Positions 1 through 6,049 are shown, counted from the first letter of the stretch. The stretch is DNA of 6,508 nucleotides from Alphaproteobacteria bacterium (GCA_013290035.1 JABCYT010000202.1:1-6508); one strand, 5' to 3'. Notes: generated from the letters alone by a model not told the origin. Program-made: numbers and translations.

Positions 1-1056
1 CCGCTGATGCCGTTCCCGCCCACCTGGCCGGTCTTCATTCCTAAGGACAAGCTCGCCAACTGGTTCGAGGCCTATGTCGACGCGCTCGACCTCAACTACT
101 GGACGGGCACGGAGCTGGCCGGCGGCCGCTACGATGCCAAGGAACGGCGTTGGACGGTGACGCTGCGCCGCACGGATGGCAGCGAGCGCATCTTGAAGCC
201 GCGCCATCTGATCGTGGCGACGGGCGTCAGCGGCATTCCGATCTGGCCTTCGGTGCCCGGCCTCGACACATTCGCCGGCACGGTCATGCACTCCGGCAGC
301 TACACCAGCGGCGAAGCCTGGAAAGGCCGCCAGGCCCTCGTGCTCGGCACCGGCAACAGCGGCCACGACGTCGCGCAGGATCTCTGCTCCAGCGGCGCCC
401 ACGTCACCCTCGTCCAGCGCAGCCCGACCTATATCGTGAGCATCCGCGAGGCGCAGAAGGTCTACTCGATCTACAGCGAGGGCCTGCCTTTCGCGGATTG
501 CGATTTGCTGGCCGTGTCGATGCCCTATGCGGTCCTGCTGCGCGCCTATCAGCTTTCGACGGCGGAGATGCGCGCGGCCGATCGTGCTCTGTTGCAGGGC
601 CTTGAGGCGCGCGGCTTTCGTCTCACCTACGGCGAGGACGACACCGGCTTCCAGATGATGTATCTGCGCCGCGGCGGCGGCTATTACTTCAATGTCGGCT
701 GCTCCGACATGATCGTCGATGGCCGGATCGGGCTGCTGCAATACGACGCCATCGACCGTTTCACGCCGCAAGGTGCCGTCTTGCGCGACGGCACGACGAT
801 GCCGGCCGATCTCGTCGTCGTTGCTACCGGCTATGAGAGCCAGCAGGAATTCGTGCGCGCGACCTTGGGCGACGCCGTCGCCGACCGCATCGGCCCCGTG
901 TGGGGCTTCGACGACGGCGGCGAGTTGCGTAACATGTGGATGCGGACGGCGCAGGACGGGCTTTGGTTCACCGCCGGCAGCCTGGCGCAATGCCGGATCT
1001 ATTCGCGCTATCTGGCCCTGCAGATCAAGGCCTTGGAAGACGGACTGCTGCGGTAG
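1..1056 (+). CDS. Flavin-containing monooxygenase (NAD(P)/FAD-dependent oxidoreductase), C-terminal part
   Basis: The reading frame is open from the left edge to TAG at 1054-1056. Counting from the Met codon at 7, residues 89-99 fit the FMO fingerprint FxGxxxHxxxY (FAGTVMHSGSY). Residues 114-119 (GTGNSG) form the second Rossmann glycine motif, which binds NADPH, and residues 272-276 (VATGY) are the late ATG motif of this superfamily. The first FAD-binding GxGxxG motif is absent, so the gene must start well upstream of the window; the Met at 7 is internal. The segment PFPPTWPVFIPKDKLANWF matches the middle of large (about 600 aa) FMO-like proteins that often carry an N-terminal NTF2-like domain (family knowledge). 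Such enzymes use NADPH and O2 to oxygenate small molecules in the cytoplasm. The substrate is unknown. The fingerprint favours FMO over a classical Baeyer-Villiger enzyme, which has WP/D at its end. Confidence 0.9.
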   Translation, partial: PLMPFPPTWPVFIPKDKLANWFEAYVDALDLNYWTGTELAGGRYDAKERRWTVTLRRTDGSERILKPRHLIVATGVSGIPIWPSVPGLDTFAGTVMHSGSYTSGEAWKGRQALVLGTGNSGHDVAQDLCSSGAHVTLVQRSPTYIVSIREAQKVYSIYSEGLPFADCDLLAVSMPYAVLLRAYQLSTAEMRAADRALLQGLEARGFRLTYGEDDTGFQMMYLRRGGGYYFNVGCSDMIVDGRIGLLQYDAIDRFTPQGAVLRDGTTMPADLVVVATGYESQQEFVRATLGDAVADRIGPVWGFDDGGELRNMWMRTAQDGLWFTAGSLAQCRIYSRYLALQIKALEDGLLR

Positions 1057-1081
1057 GGCGCATCCCCCTTGAGGCATGTCA

Positions 1082-1227
1082 TTGCCGGCGGCGCGCCACT
1101 CCAGTGGCGCGTTATGGTCTTCCGGACCGCGGGCGTCCCGCCCGCCTCATGATCATGAGCGGGCGGGACGCCCGCGGTCCGAATGAGCATGAAAAGACGC
1201 GCCACTGGAGTGGCGCGCCCCCAGCAA
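1082..1227. repeat. Nested inverted-repeat element (about 146 bp)
   Basis: Arms at 1082-1111 and 1198-1227 are reverse complements over 30 positions with two mismatches. The core of each arm (1090-1111 and 1198-1219) is perfect over 22 bases. Each arm is itself a small hairpin, cgcgccact-cc-agtggcgcg on the left. Between the arms sits a second, independent palindrome (1123-1181). The whole lies between the convergent FMO and ADC-fold genes and has no coding frame of its own that resembles a protein. It looks like a miniature palindromic repeat unit (MITE- or BIME-like), probably present in several copies in the genome. That last point is inference. Confidence 0.8.
1123..1181. repeat. Near-perfect long hairpin inside the nested repeat
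   Basis: Bases 1123-1145 pair perfectly with 1159-1181 (23 bp, very GC-rich). A single unpaired C at 1146 follows, and the centre tcatgatcatga (1147-1158) is a perfect 12-base palindrome. Either strand could therefore fold into a very stable stem of about 29 bp with one bulge. There is no T-run after either arm, so it is not a canonical intrinsic terminator. It may still block polymerase or protect the 3' ends of the two convergent transcripts (inference). Confidence 0.85.
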
Positions 1228-1248
1228 AGATGCGTCGACCGAATCCCC

Positions 1249-1380
1249 ACCTCATCCTGAGGAGCATCGCGCAGCGATGCGTCTCGATCGCGCGGGGTAA
1301 CCCCCGCGCTGTGATGGGCAACAGTCGTGACGTCGCCCACCCTTCGAGACGCGGCCTGCGGCCGCTCCTCAGGGTGAGGT
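1249..1380. repeat. REP/BIME-like palindromic intergenic element
   Basis: Two inverted half-units frame the element. The outer arms 1249-1265 (acctcatcctgaggagc) and 1364-1380 match as reverse complements at 16 of 17 positions. Inner blocks gcgtctcga (1279-1287) and tcgagacgc (1344-1352) are perfect complements. Between outer and inner blocks each half has its own hairpin tip of different sequence: atcgc-gca-gcgat (1266-1278) on the left and ggcc-tgc-ggcc (1353-1363) on the right. The middle holds two more hairpins, 1290-1297 with 1302-1309 (8 bp), and 1315-1322 with 1332-1339 (one mismatch). This CCTCATCCTGAGGAGC-type repeat is, as I recall, common in Bradyrhizobium/Reyranella-like genomes. 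It ends 15 bp before the stop codon of the minus-strand gene. Confidence 0.8.
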
Positions 1381-1395
1381 TGTTCTGTCGAAGCC

Positions 1396-2166
1396 TCACT
1401 CGTCGACGCGTGACTCCCGAATCCGTCGCGTGCCCTGGAACACCGGCTTCAGCGGATCCATCACGAAGCGGATGCGCGGCAGGTCGGTGTCGACGGTGCA
1501 GCAGGTGCCGATGATCGGGCTGGCGAGCTCGAGGTTGGGCGCATTCCACGCCGCGGCGTCGAACGTGGCCACCTGCGGCTTGCCGCGCTCGGCCTTGTAG
1601 AAGGTGTATTTCGGATCGACCTGGATCAGCATGGTCTGGGTCTGGCCGTCGAGCGGTGCGTTCGCCGCCGTCACCCAGTTGATGTACTGCACGTCGGTGC
1701 CCGACACCGGCTGCGGATCGACCAGCGCGCAGTCGAGGATGGTCTTGCCGTCCTTCTTCACCGTGCCCATGACCCTGTCGTGCCGGCGCAGGAACTTGAC
1801 CTCGCCCGCCTCGATCGGGAAACCCCAGCGGTTGCGCAGTTCCTTGGCCGCCGCGTCGCTGCTCGCGACCGCACCCAGCATGAGGCCGCGCGGATGGGCG
1901 CCGGCGCGGGTGCCGAGGCGCAGCATGGCGAGCGTGAACGGTCCGACCGGACTTTCGGAATACCGGGTGAGGGCCAGGATCACGTAGGACGGCAGCGCGG
2001 GATGCATCGCCTTGGGCAGCAGCCCGTCGGTCGAGCTGCGCGGCACCTCGATCAGAAGCTGCAGCATCTCGGCCTTGGGCAAGATCCACGCCTCGGTGTC
2101 GAGGTTTGCGAGTGTCGGCAGCGTCTTGGCGACGGCGGTGAGGTCAAGCGTTCCGTACAGAGGCAT
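1396..2166 (-). CDS. Acetoacetate decarboxylase-fold (ADC family) protein, apparently without the catalytic lysine
   Basis: This is a 256-aa protein from ATG at 2166-2164. A GGAG eight to eleven bases upstream supports this start over the in-frame Met ten codons earlier, which would overlap the previous gene. ADC-family features are visible: HPALPSY (about 55-61), SPVGPF (72-77), a sheet with ASSDAAA (101-107) and WGFP (114-117). In true acetoacetate decarboxylases a lysine pair follows the equivalent aromatic-Pro step (YPKK) and forms the Schiff base. Here the next residues are Ile118-Glu119, so decarboxylation by the classic mechanism looks unlikely; the nearest lysine downstream is Lys124. 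The length is typical of the family. The gene lies 4 bp behind the luciferase-like gene and is almost surely co-transcribed and translationally coupled with it. It could be a hydratase, lyase, aldolase-like enzyme or ligand-binding protein on this fold; the function is not known. Confidence 0.8.
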   Translation of the reverse strand: MPLYGTLDLTAVAKTLPTLANLDTEAWILPKAEMLQLLIEVPRSSTDGLLPKAMHPALPSYVILALTRYSESPVGPFTLAMLRLGTRAGAHPRGLMLGAVASSDAAAKELRNRWGFPIEAGEVKFLRRHDRVMGTVKKDGKTILDCALVDPQPVSGTDVQYINWVTAANAPLDGQTQTMLIQVDPKYTFYKAERGKPQVATFDAAAWNAPNLELASPIIGTCCTVDTDLPRIRFVMDPLKPVFQGTRRIRESRVDE

Positions 2167-2170
2167 GGTT

Positions 2171-3280
2171 CTACTCCGCCGCTGCGGCGGCGACATTCGC
2201 CGGCTTCTTGGCGAACACCGGCATCACTTCCTTGGCGAACAGTTTCAAACTCGCCATCACCTCAGCCTGCGGCACGACCTCGTTGGCGTTCAAAATGAAG
2301 TTGATGCAATCGACGCCGAGCGATTCCCATTTCTTGACGGCGCGGATGATGCGCGCCGGATCGCCATAGGCCATGCCCTCGGTCTGCTGCTCGCTGGCGT
2401 CGGGGCCGGTGGCGGCGCGGCGCAGCGCCGGCAGCAGCCCGAGCGACTGGTAGGACGGCGAGGAAAAGACCTCGCGCGTCGAGATCAGCTGCGTCGCCAG
2501 GTAGTTGAAGGTGTTGCCGAGCTTCTTGCCGATTTCGACGCCGTATTTCTCGTCCTCGTGGCAGAACAGGAAGTTGGTGGTGGCGACCTGCTCGTTGACG
2601 AAAGCGCCGACCGGCTCGCACGACTGGATGCGCCGGCGGTACTCCTTGATCTTCTTCTCCTGCTCCTCGAAGCCCGCGAAGGAGAGGCCGAGGCTGCCCA
2701 GGCCGCGCTCGGCGGCGTCGATCTCGGTGCCCGGGCTGGTGACCGCCACCCACATCGGCGGGTGCGGCTTCTGGTACGGCTTGGGCAGGATGGTGCGTTC
2801 CGGCATCGACCAGAATTCGCCCTGGTAGGAGAAGGTCTCCTGCATCCACATCTTGGGCAGGCAGCGCACGAACTCGTCCCAGCTCTTCTTGGTGGTGTCG
2901 GGATTGGCGCCGAAGCCGCCCAGCTCCGTCCAGGTGGCGGAACGGCCGGTGCCGACATGCAGGCGTCCGCCCGACAGAATGTCGAGCGTCGCCGTCTTCT
3001 CGGCGATCTTGATCGGATGGTTGAACTCCGGCACGCAGACCACGATGCCGTGGCCGACCTGGATGCGCTTGGTCAGCACCGCGCAGGCGGTCAGGAACAG
3101 CTCGGGCGCCGAACAGTGCGAATATTCCTCGAGGAAGTGGTGCTCGACCGCCCACACATGGTCGAAGCCCAGCTCGTCGGCCAGCTTCACCTGTTCGAGG
3201 CAATTGTTGTAGACGGTCCGCTCCTTTTCCGGTGTCCACGGGCGCGGAATGGAAATCTCGTAGAACAGGCCGAACTTCAT
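2171..3280 (-). CDS. Luciferase-like (LLM class) flavin-dependent oxidoreductase
   Basis: This 369-aa protein of the bacterial luciferase-like TIM-barrel family oxidises small substrates with reduced flavin (FMNH2 or F420). The N-terminus MKFGLFYEI is the usual first strand. The segment LGFDHVWAVEHHF (37-49) holds the EHH signature near the active site (Glu46, His47, His48). SGGRLHVGTGRS (103-114) is the conserved barrel segment that contacts flavin phosphate, and KPHPPMWVAV (171-180) is another conserved strand. The C-terminus is a low-complexity AAAAAE tail. The start is set by a perfect AGGAGG seven bases upstream. It is the first gene of a minus-strand pair, followed after 4 bp by the ADC-fold gene, and diverges from the SDR operon. 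Alkane monooxygenase-like, nitrilotriacetate-like and F420-dependent subgroups cannot be told apart here. Confidence 0.93.
   Translation of the reverse strand: MKFGLFYEISIPRPWTPEKERTVYNNCLEQVKLADELGFDHVWAVEHHFLEEYSHCSAPELFLTACAVLTKRIQVGHGIVVCVPEFNHPIKIAEKTATLDILSGGRLHVGTGRSATWTELGGFGANPDTTKKSWDEFVRCLPKMWMQETFSYQGEFWSMPERTILPKPYQKPHPPMWVAVTSPGTEIDAAERGLGSLGLSFAGFEEQEKKIKEYRRRIQSCEPVGAFVNEQVATTNFLFCHEDEKYGVEIGKKLGNTFNYLATQLISTREVFSSPSYQSLGLLPALRRAATGPDASEQQTEGMAYGDPARIIRAVKKWESLGVDCINFILNANEVVPQAEVMASLKLFAKEVMPVFAKKPANVAAAAAE
2174..2177 (-). promoter_or_regulatory. Ribosome binding site of the ADC-fold gene, inside the upstream gene's end
   Basis: On the minus strand GGAG (2177-2174) lies 7 bases before ATG at 2166-2164. 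It sits in the last codons of the luciferase-like gene, whose Ala-rich C-terminus ends in GAG-TAG. The ribosome that finishes the first gene is thus placed on the start of the second. It decides the start at 2166. Confidence 0.7.
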
Positions 3281-3367
3281 CTAAAAGCCTCCTGTGGTCC
3301 CTTGCGAAACGCTAGGCTTGCCCGTTGGCCGGCGCAACAGCACCATGGCATCGGAGGGCGAAACGGA
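3281..3367. promoter_or_regulatory. Divergent promoter/control region between the luciferase-like gene and the SDR operon
   Basis: The 87 bp between two divergent start codons must hold control signals for both units unless promoters lie inside the genes. Both starts have good Shine-Dalgarno sequences: AGGAGG (3293-3288) for the minus gene and GGAGGG (3353-3358) for the plus gene. On the minus strand TTGCGC (3337-3332) and TAGCGT (3314-3309) are 17 bases apart, a weak sigma70-like pair with three of six matches each. A TTGC-N12-GCAA inverted repeat (3318-3337) overlaps the -35-like box and could be an operator. I see no convincing promoter for the plus strand. The promoter and operator assignments are tentative. 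Confidence 0.4.
3288..3293 (-). promoter_or_regulatory. Consensus ribosome binding site of the luciferase-like gene
   Basis: The minus strand reads AGGAGG followed by seven bases and ATG at 3280-3278. This full anti-16S match at ideal spacing suggests strong translation and fixes the start codon. Confidence 0.85.
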
Positions 3368-4246
3368 ATGAGCAGGCTTGGCGGAAAGGTCGCGATCGTT
3401 ACCGGCGGCGCGAGCGGCATGGGCCGCGCCACCGTGATGCGCTTTCTCGCCGACGGCGCGAAGGTCATCGTGGCCGACCTCAATGAAACCAACGGTGCTG
3501 AGACGCTGGCGATTGCCAAGGCGGGCGGGCACGGCGACAGCGCGGCCTTCGTGCGCTGCGACGTCGCCCTGGAAGCCGACGTCGCCGCCGCCGTCGCCAC
3601 GGCCGAGAAGCGCTTCGGCCGCCTCGACATCGCCTATCTCAATGCCGGAGTCGGCGGCGCCTTCGGGCCGATCGCCGAGACCGCTGTCGAGGATTGGGAC
3701 TACACCTTCGCCGTGCTGACGCGCTCGGTGTTTTTAGGCATGAAGCACGCCTCGCTGGCGATGAAGAAGCATGGCGATGGCGGCGTCATCCTGGTCACGG
3801 CCTCGATCGCCGGCATGGTGGGCGGCGGCGGCAGCCACGCCTATTCGGCGGCCAAGGCCGCGGTGATCAGCCTGATCGAGAACGTGGCGGCCGAGCTGGG
3901 GCACGACCGCATCCGCGTAGTCGGCATCGCCCCGGGCGTGATCTCGACGCCTTTGGTCCATCGCGGCCGGCCGGAGAAATACGACAAGCAGTTCAGGCAC
4001 CAGCCGTGGCCCGACCGCGGCGAGCCCGACTGCATCGCCGACGTGGCGGCCTTCCTCGCCTCCGACGATGCCCGCTTCATCACCGGCGAGACAGTGAAGG
4101 TCGATGGCGGGCTTCTGGCGCAGGGCATTGCGCTATGGGGCACCGGCAAGGATAACACCTTCATGAAAAGCGCCGGCGTCAATCGCGGCACCACCGGCGA
4201 GGCCATGGTCGTGCGCAACCTTCAATCCGGAGATCACAGGAAATGA
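3368..4246 (+). CDS. SDR family NAD(P)-dependent oxidoreductase
   Basis: This 292-aa short-chain dehydrogenase/reductase is cytoplasmic and oxidises or reduces an alcohol/ketone. Classical SDR motifs appear in order: TGGASGMG (12-19, cofactor Rossmann motif), Asp37 after the second strand (VADL), which favours NAD(H), CDV at 64-66, NAG (92-94), catalytic Ser146 in TASIAG, and YSAAK with catalytic Tyr159 and Lys163. PGVISTP (189-195) and the late TGETVKVDGG (239-248) complete the fold. The start at 3368 has GGAGGG nine bases upstream; the frame is open further upstream, but only as antisense of the neighbouring gene. About 44 residues follow the VDGG motif, much longer than the usual short end of classical SDRs. 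The stop overlaps the next start (ATGA at 4243-4246), so the SDR and the PLP enzyme are translationally coupled. The substrate is unknown. Confidence 0.95.
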   Translation: MSRLGGKVAIVTGGASGMGRATVMRFLADGAKVIVADLNETNGAETLAIAKAGGHGDSAAFVRCDVALEADVAAAVATAEKRFGRLDIAYLNAGVGGAFGPIAETAVEDWDYTFAVLTRSVFLGMKHASLAMKKHGDGGVILVTASIAGMVGGGGSHAYSAAKAAVISLIENVAAELGHDRIRVVGIAPGVISTPLVHRGRPEKYDKQFRHQPWPDRGEPDCIADVAAFLASDDARFITGETVKVDGGLLAQGIALWGTGKDNTFMKSAGVNRGTTGEAMVVRNLQSGDHRK

Positions 4247-5388
4247 GCGAAGCCGAGCGTCTTCACCGCCACCTCATCGGCCAGCAGGGCTCGCGTCGTT
4301 CGCTGAACACGCCGGCGCTGGTGCTCGATCTCGACATGCTCGACCGCAACATCGCCGAGATGGCGAGCTTCGCCCAGGCGCACAAGGTGAACCTGCGGCC
4401 GCATTCCAAGACGCACAAATCGGCCGACATCGCGCGCCGCCAGATCAAGGCCGGCGCGCTCGGCGTGTGCTGCGCCAAGCTGGGCGAGGCCGAGGCGCTG
4501 GCCGAGGCCGGCGTCGAGCAGCTGCACATCACCTCGCCGGTGGTGACGCCGCAGGCCATCACGCGGCTGATCGAGCTCAACGGCAAGGCCGCCGACCTCA
4601 TGGTGGTGGTCGACAACGCCGCCAATGTCGATGCGCTCGCCGCGGCGGCCGCCAAGGCCGGCAAGCCTCTGGCGGTCGTGGTCGACATCGATCCCGGCAT
4701 GCATCGCACCGGCGTCGCCACGCCCGATGGCGTGGTCGAGCTGGTGCGCAAGGTCACGCAGCACAAGTCGCTGAAATACGCCGGCGTGCAGTTCTATTGC
4801 GGTCGCCACCAGCACATCAAGGACTTCGCCGAGCGCAAGGCCTCGATCGAGGAGCGCACCGAGTATCTCAAGGGCATCCTCGCCAAGCTCGAGGCGGCGG
4901 GGCTGAAGCCCGGCATCGTCACCGGCTCGGGCACCGGCACGCATTTCATCGACGCCAAGCTCGGCGTGTTCACCGAGCTGCAGGTCGGCTCCTACGTCTT
5001 CATGGACCACGAATACAATATCTGCGACCTGCGCGGCCTCGATCGCCCGACCTTCGAGCAGGCGCTGCAGATCGATGCGCGTGTGGTGAGCGCCAACACG
5101 GCGGGCATGGTCACGGTCGATGCCGGCCTGAAGGCGATGGCGACCGAAGCCGGTCCGCCGCAGGTCCTGAAGGGCGCCGCCCCTGGCTCGACCACGCGCT
5201 TCATGGGCGACGAGCATCTCGCGGTGATCGCGCCCGAAGGCAAAGCAGCACCAGGCTTGGCTGAGCAGGTCATCCTGACGCCGCCGCATTGCGACCCCAC
5301 GGTCAACCTCTACGAGTCCTATCACGTGGTGAAGGGCGACACGCTGGTCGAGATCTGGCCGGTGACGGGGCGCGGCCGCTCGCGGTGA
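4243..5388 (+). CDS. DSD1-type PLP-dependent enzyme (D-threonine aldolase / D-serine dehydratase-like)
   Basis: This 381-aa protein has the fold-type III (alanine racemase-like) N-terminal barrel and the D-serine dehydratase-like C-terminal domain. The segment LRPHSKTHKS (51-60) contains the expected PLP lysine, Lys56 in RPHxKTHK. DIDPGMHRTG (148-157) and GSGTGTH (228-234) match cofactor-pocket segments. Near the C-terminus PPHCDPTVN has His349 and Asp351, the His-x-Asp/Cys pair that binds a divalent metal in this family (family knowledge). Such enzymes cleave or dehydrate D-beta-hydroxy amino acids such as D-threonine, D-3-hydroxyaspartate or D-serine. The length is normal and all key residues seen are intact, so the enzyme is probably active. 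It starts inside the SDR stop codon (ATGA). Aldolase and dehydratase activity cannot be separated from sequence; the partner SDR suggests that the beta-hydroxy or keto group of a shared substrate is processed. Confidence 0.92.
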   Translation: MSEAERLHRHLIGQQGSRRSLNTPALVLDLDMLDRNIAEMASFAQAHKVNLRPHSKTHKSADIARRQIKAGALGVCCAKLGEAEALAEAGVEQLHITSPVVTPQAITRLIELNGKAADLMVVVDNAANVDALAAAAAKAGKPLAVVVDIDPGMHRTGVATPDGVVELVRKVTQHKSLKYAGVQFYCGRHQHIKDFAERKASIEERTEYLKGILAKLEAAGLKPGIVTGSGTGTHFIDAKLGVFTELQVGSYVFMDHEYNICDLRGLDRPTFEQALQIDARVVSANTAGMVTVDAGLKAMATEAGPPQVLKGAAPGSTTRFMGDEHLAVIAPEGKAAPGLAEQVILTPPHCDPTVNLYESYHVVKGDTLVEIWPVTGRGRSR

Positions 5389-5551
5389 TGCACAATCGCC
5401 CGTCCGGCGATCCCAAACCCTCGCGCGACGACATCGAGATGACGCGCGAGATCAAGAAGGCAGCCGAGGCGCTGGGCTCGCGATCCACGACTACCTGGTG
5501 ATCGGCCGCAAGGGTCCCGTGAGCTTCAGGAGTTTGGGGCTTCTGTCATAG
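5388..5551 (+). pseudogene. radC: radC 3' fragment (frameshifted remnant of JAB/MPN-domain RadC)
   Basis: From 5388 the frame reads MHNRPSGDPKPSRDDIEMTR and on to ALG (30 codons, to 5477). It clearly resembles the C-terminal third of RadC, whose metal motif is HNHPSGD with a later Asp. After 5477 the frame is lost; skipping two bases (5478-5479), so that reading resumes at 5480, restores AIHDYLVIGRKGPVSFRSLG and then LLS, ending at TAG 5549-5551. This matches the RadC ending (DHLIIG...SFRErGLL). One lost base near 5478 (ATC to TC) explains the break. The second metal-ligand His is Arg here (CGC for CAC). The N-terminal two thirds are missing, so this is a dead fragment. Its start overlaps the aldolase-like stop by one base (TGATG). 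RadC genes often ride on mobile elements, so an old insertion or deletion is likely. Confidence 0.85.
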
Positions 5552-5613
5552 TGGTCCGCGCGACCCTTCAAGTTCGGCCCTTGAATCGGCCAGAACGTGG
5601 AGCGGCCGGAGTA

Positions 5614-5642
5614 TTTGTGCAGCATTTCGAGTTTTTGTGCAG
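5614..5642. repeat. Short direct repeat tttgtgcag, 20-bp period
   Basis: The 9-mer tttgtgcag occurs at 5614-5622 and 5634-5642, exactly 20 bp apart (about two helical turns). The surrounding stretch 5552-5651, between the radC remnant and the DUF1330 stop, holds no gene. Apart from this repeat and a 6-bp hairpin ttcaag/cttgaa at 5567-5585, I see nothing in it. The repeat may be chance or a small binding site. Confidence 0.35.
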
Positions 5643-5651
5643 GGACGGGCC

Positions 5652-5990
5652 TCAGGACTTCCGCCTTGTCTGAGGCATCCGCTCATCGATACTTTCTGTA
5701 ACTCCCCCATCGACGAGCAAGCCAAGATATTTTGCGCCTCGCATACGGTGCTGGCGCACCGCGACGTATCCCGGGCTGTCGTACCACCTCTTGGCCTCCT
5801 CCACCGAAGGGAACTCCGCGACCACGACGCCTTCGACCGGTCCTTCACCCTCGAGGAGCTGGAATGGCCGGTACACGGTGTGGAGCTTGACGTCGAACCC
5901 CATGAAAGTACGAGGCATATCTTTCCAATATGTCTCCAGTTCCTTCCGATCGCTCACACCCTGGCAAACATAGACGAGATAGGCAGGCAT
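5652..5990 (-). CDS. DUF1330 domain-containing protein
   Basis: This 112-aa protein has the DUF1330 pattern, a small ferredoxin-like alpha/beta fold of the dimeric alpha-beta barrel superfamily. Visible are the first strand MPAYLVYVC (1-9), a central VEGVVVAEFPSVEEAKRWYD (52-71), the signature in which the strand E-F-P is followed by a helix with W and Y, and then SPGYVAVRQHR (72-82). The function of the family is not known. The length (about 95-115 aa) is normal. ATG at 5990-5988 has a GGAG nine bases before it. The C-terminal tail after residue 96 is polar and probably disordered. The gene follows the SnoaL-like gene by 59 bp on the same strand and may be in its operon. Confidence 0.88.
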   Translation of the reverse strand: MPAYLVYVCQGVSDRKELETYWKDMPRTFMGFDVKLHTVYRPFQLLEGEGPVEGVVVAEFPSVEEAKRWYDSPGYVAVRQHRMRGAKYLGLLVDGGVTESIDERMPQTRRKS

Positions 5991-6049
5991 GGATTGCTTC
6001 TCCGTTTCGGTACAGTTGAACCTTTTCCTGGGCGTGTCCGTCTCCGGGA

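Noticed and set aside
7..9. ATG at 7 as the FMO start
   Set aside because: The frame is open to the edge and the FAD-binding N-terminal part of the family is missing, so this Met is internal.
1290..1309. GC-rich hairpin as an intrinsic terminator
   Set aside because: The 8-bp stem has no T-run on either strand and belongs to the REP-like element.
1082..1380. CRISPR array or insertion sequence in the repeat region
   Set aside because: The repeats are inverted, not regularly spaced direct repeats, and there is no transposase or spacer pattern.
936..1514. 192-codon plus-strand frame over the FMO end and repeats
   Set aside because: Overlaps a real gene and both repeat elements; the product is Arg/Cys/Pro-rich and resembles nothing.
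1112..2089. 325-codon minus-strand frame across the repeats and the ADC-fold gene
   Set aside because: Alternate frame of the real gene at 1396-2166 that continues into palindromic repeats; composition is typical of a frameshift shadow.
2167..2196. Ten-codon N-terminal extension of the ADC-fold protein
   Set aside because: It would overlap the upstream gene, and MSPPQRRSRT does not look like family sequence, whereas the start at 2166 has a well-placed GGAG.
2012..3367. Long open frame upstream of and in frame with the SDR
   Set aside because: It runs antisense through the luciferase-like and ADC-fold genes, has no recognisable domain, and the SDR has its own GGAGGG and a normal N-terminus at 3368. 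It is a high-GC shadow.
4234..5325. 363-codon minus-strand frame opposite the PLP enzyme
   Set aside because: Codon-mirror shadow of the plus gene; its translation is rich in Arg, His, Asp and Leu without any family pattern.
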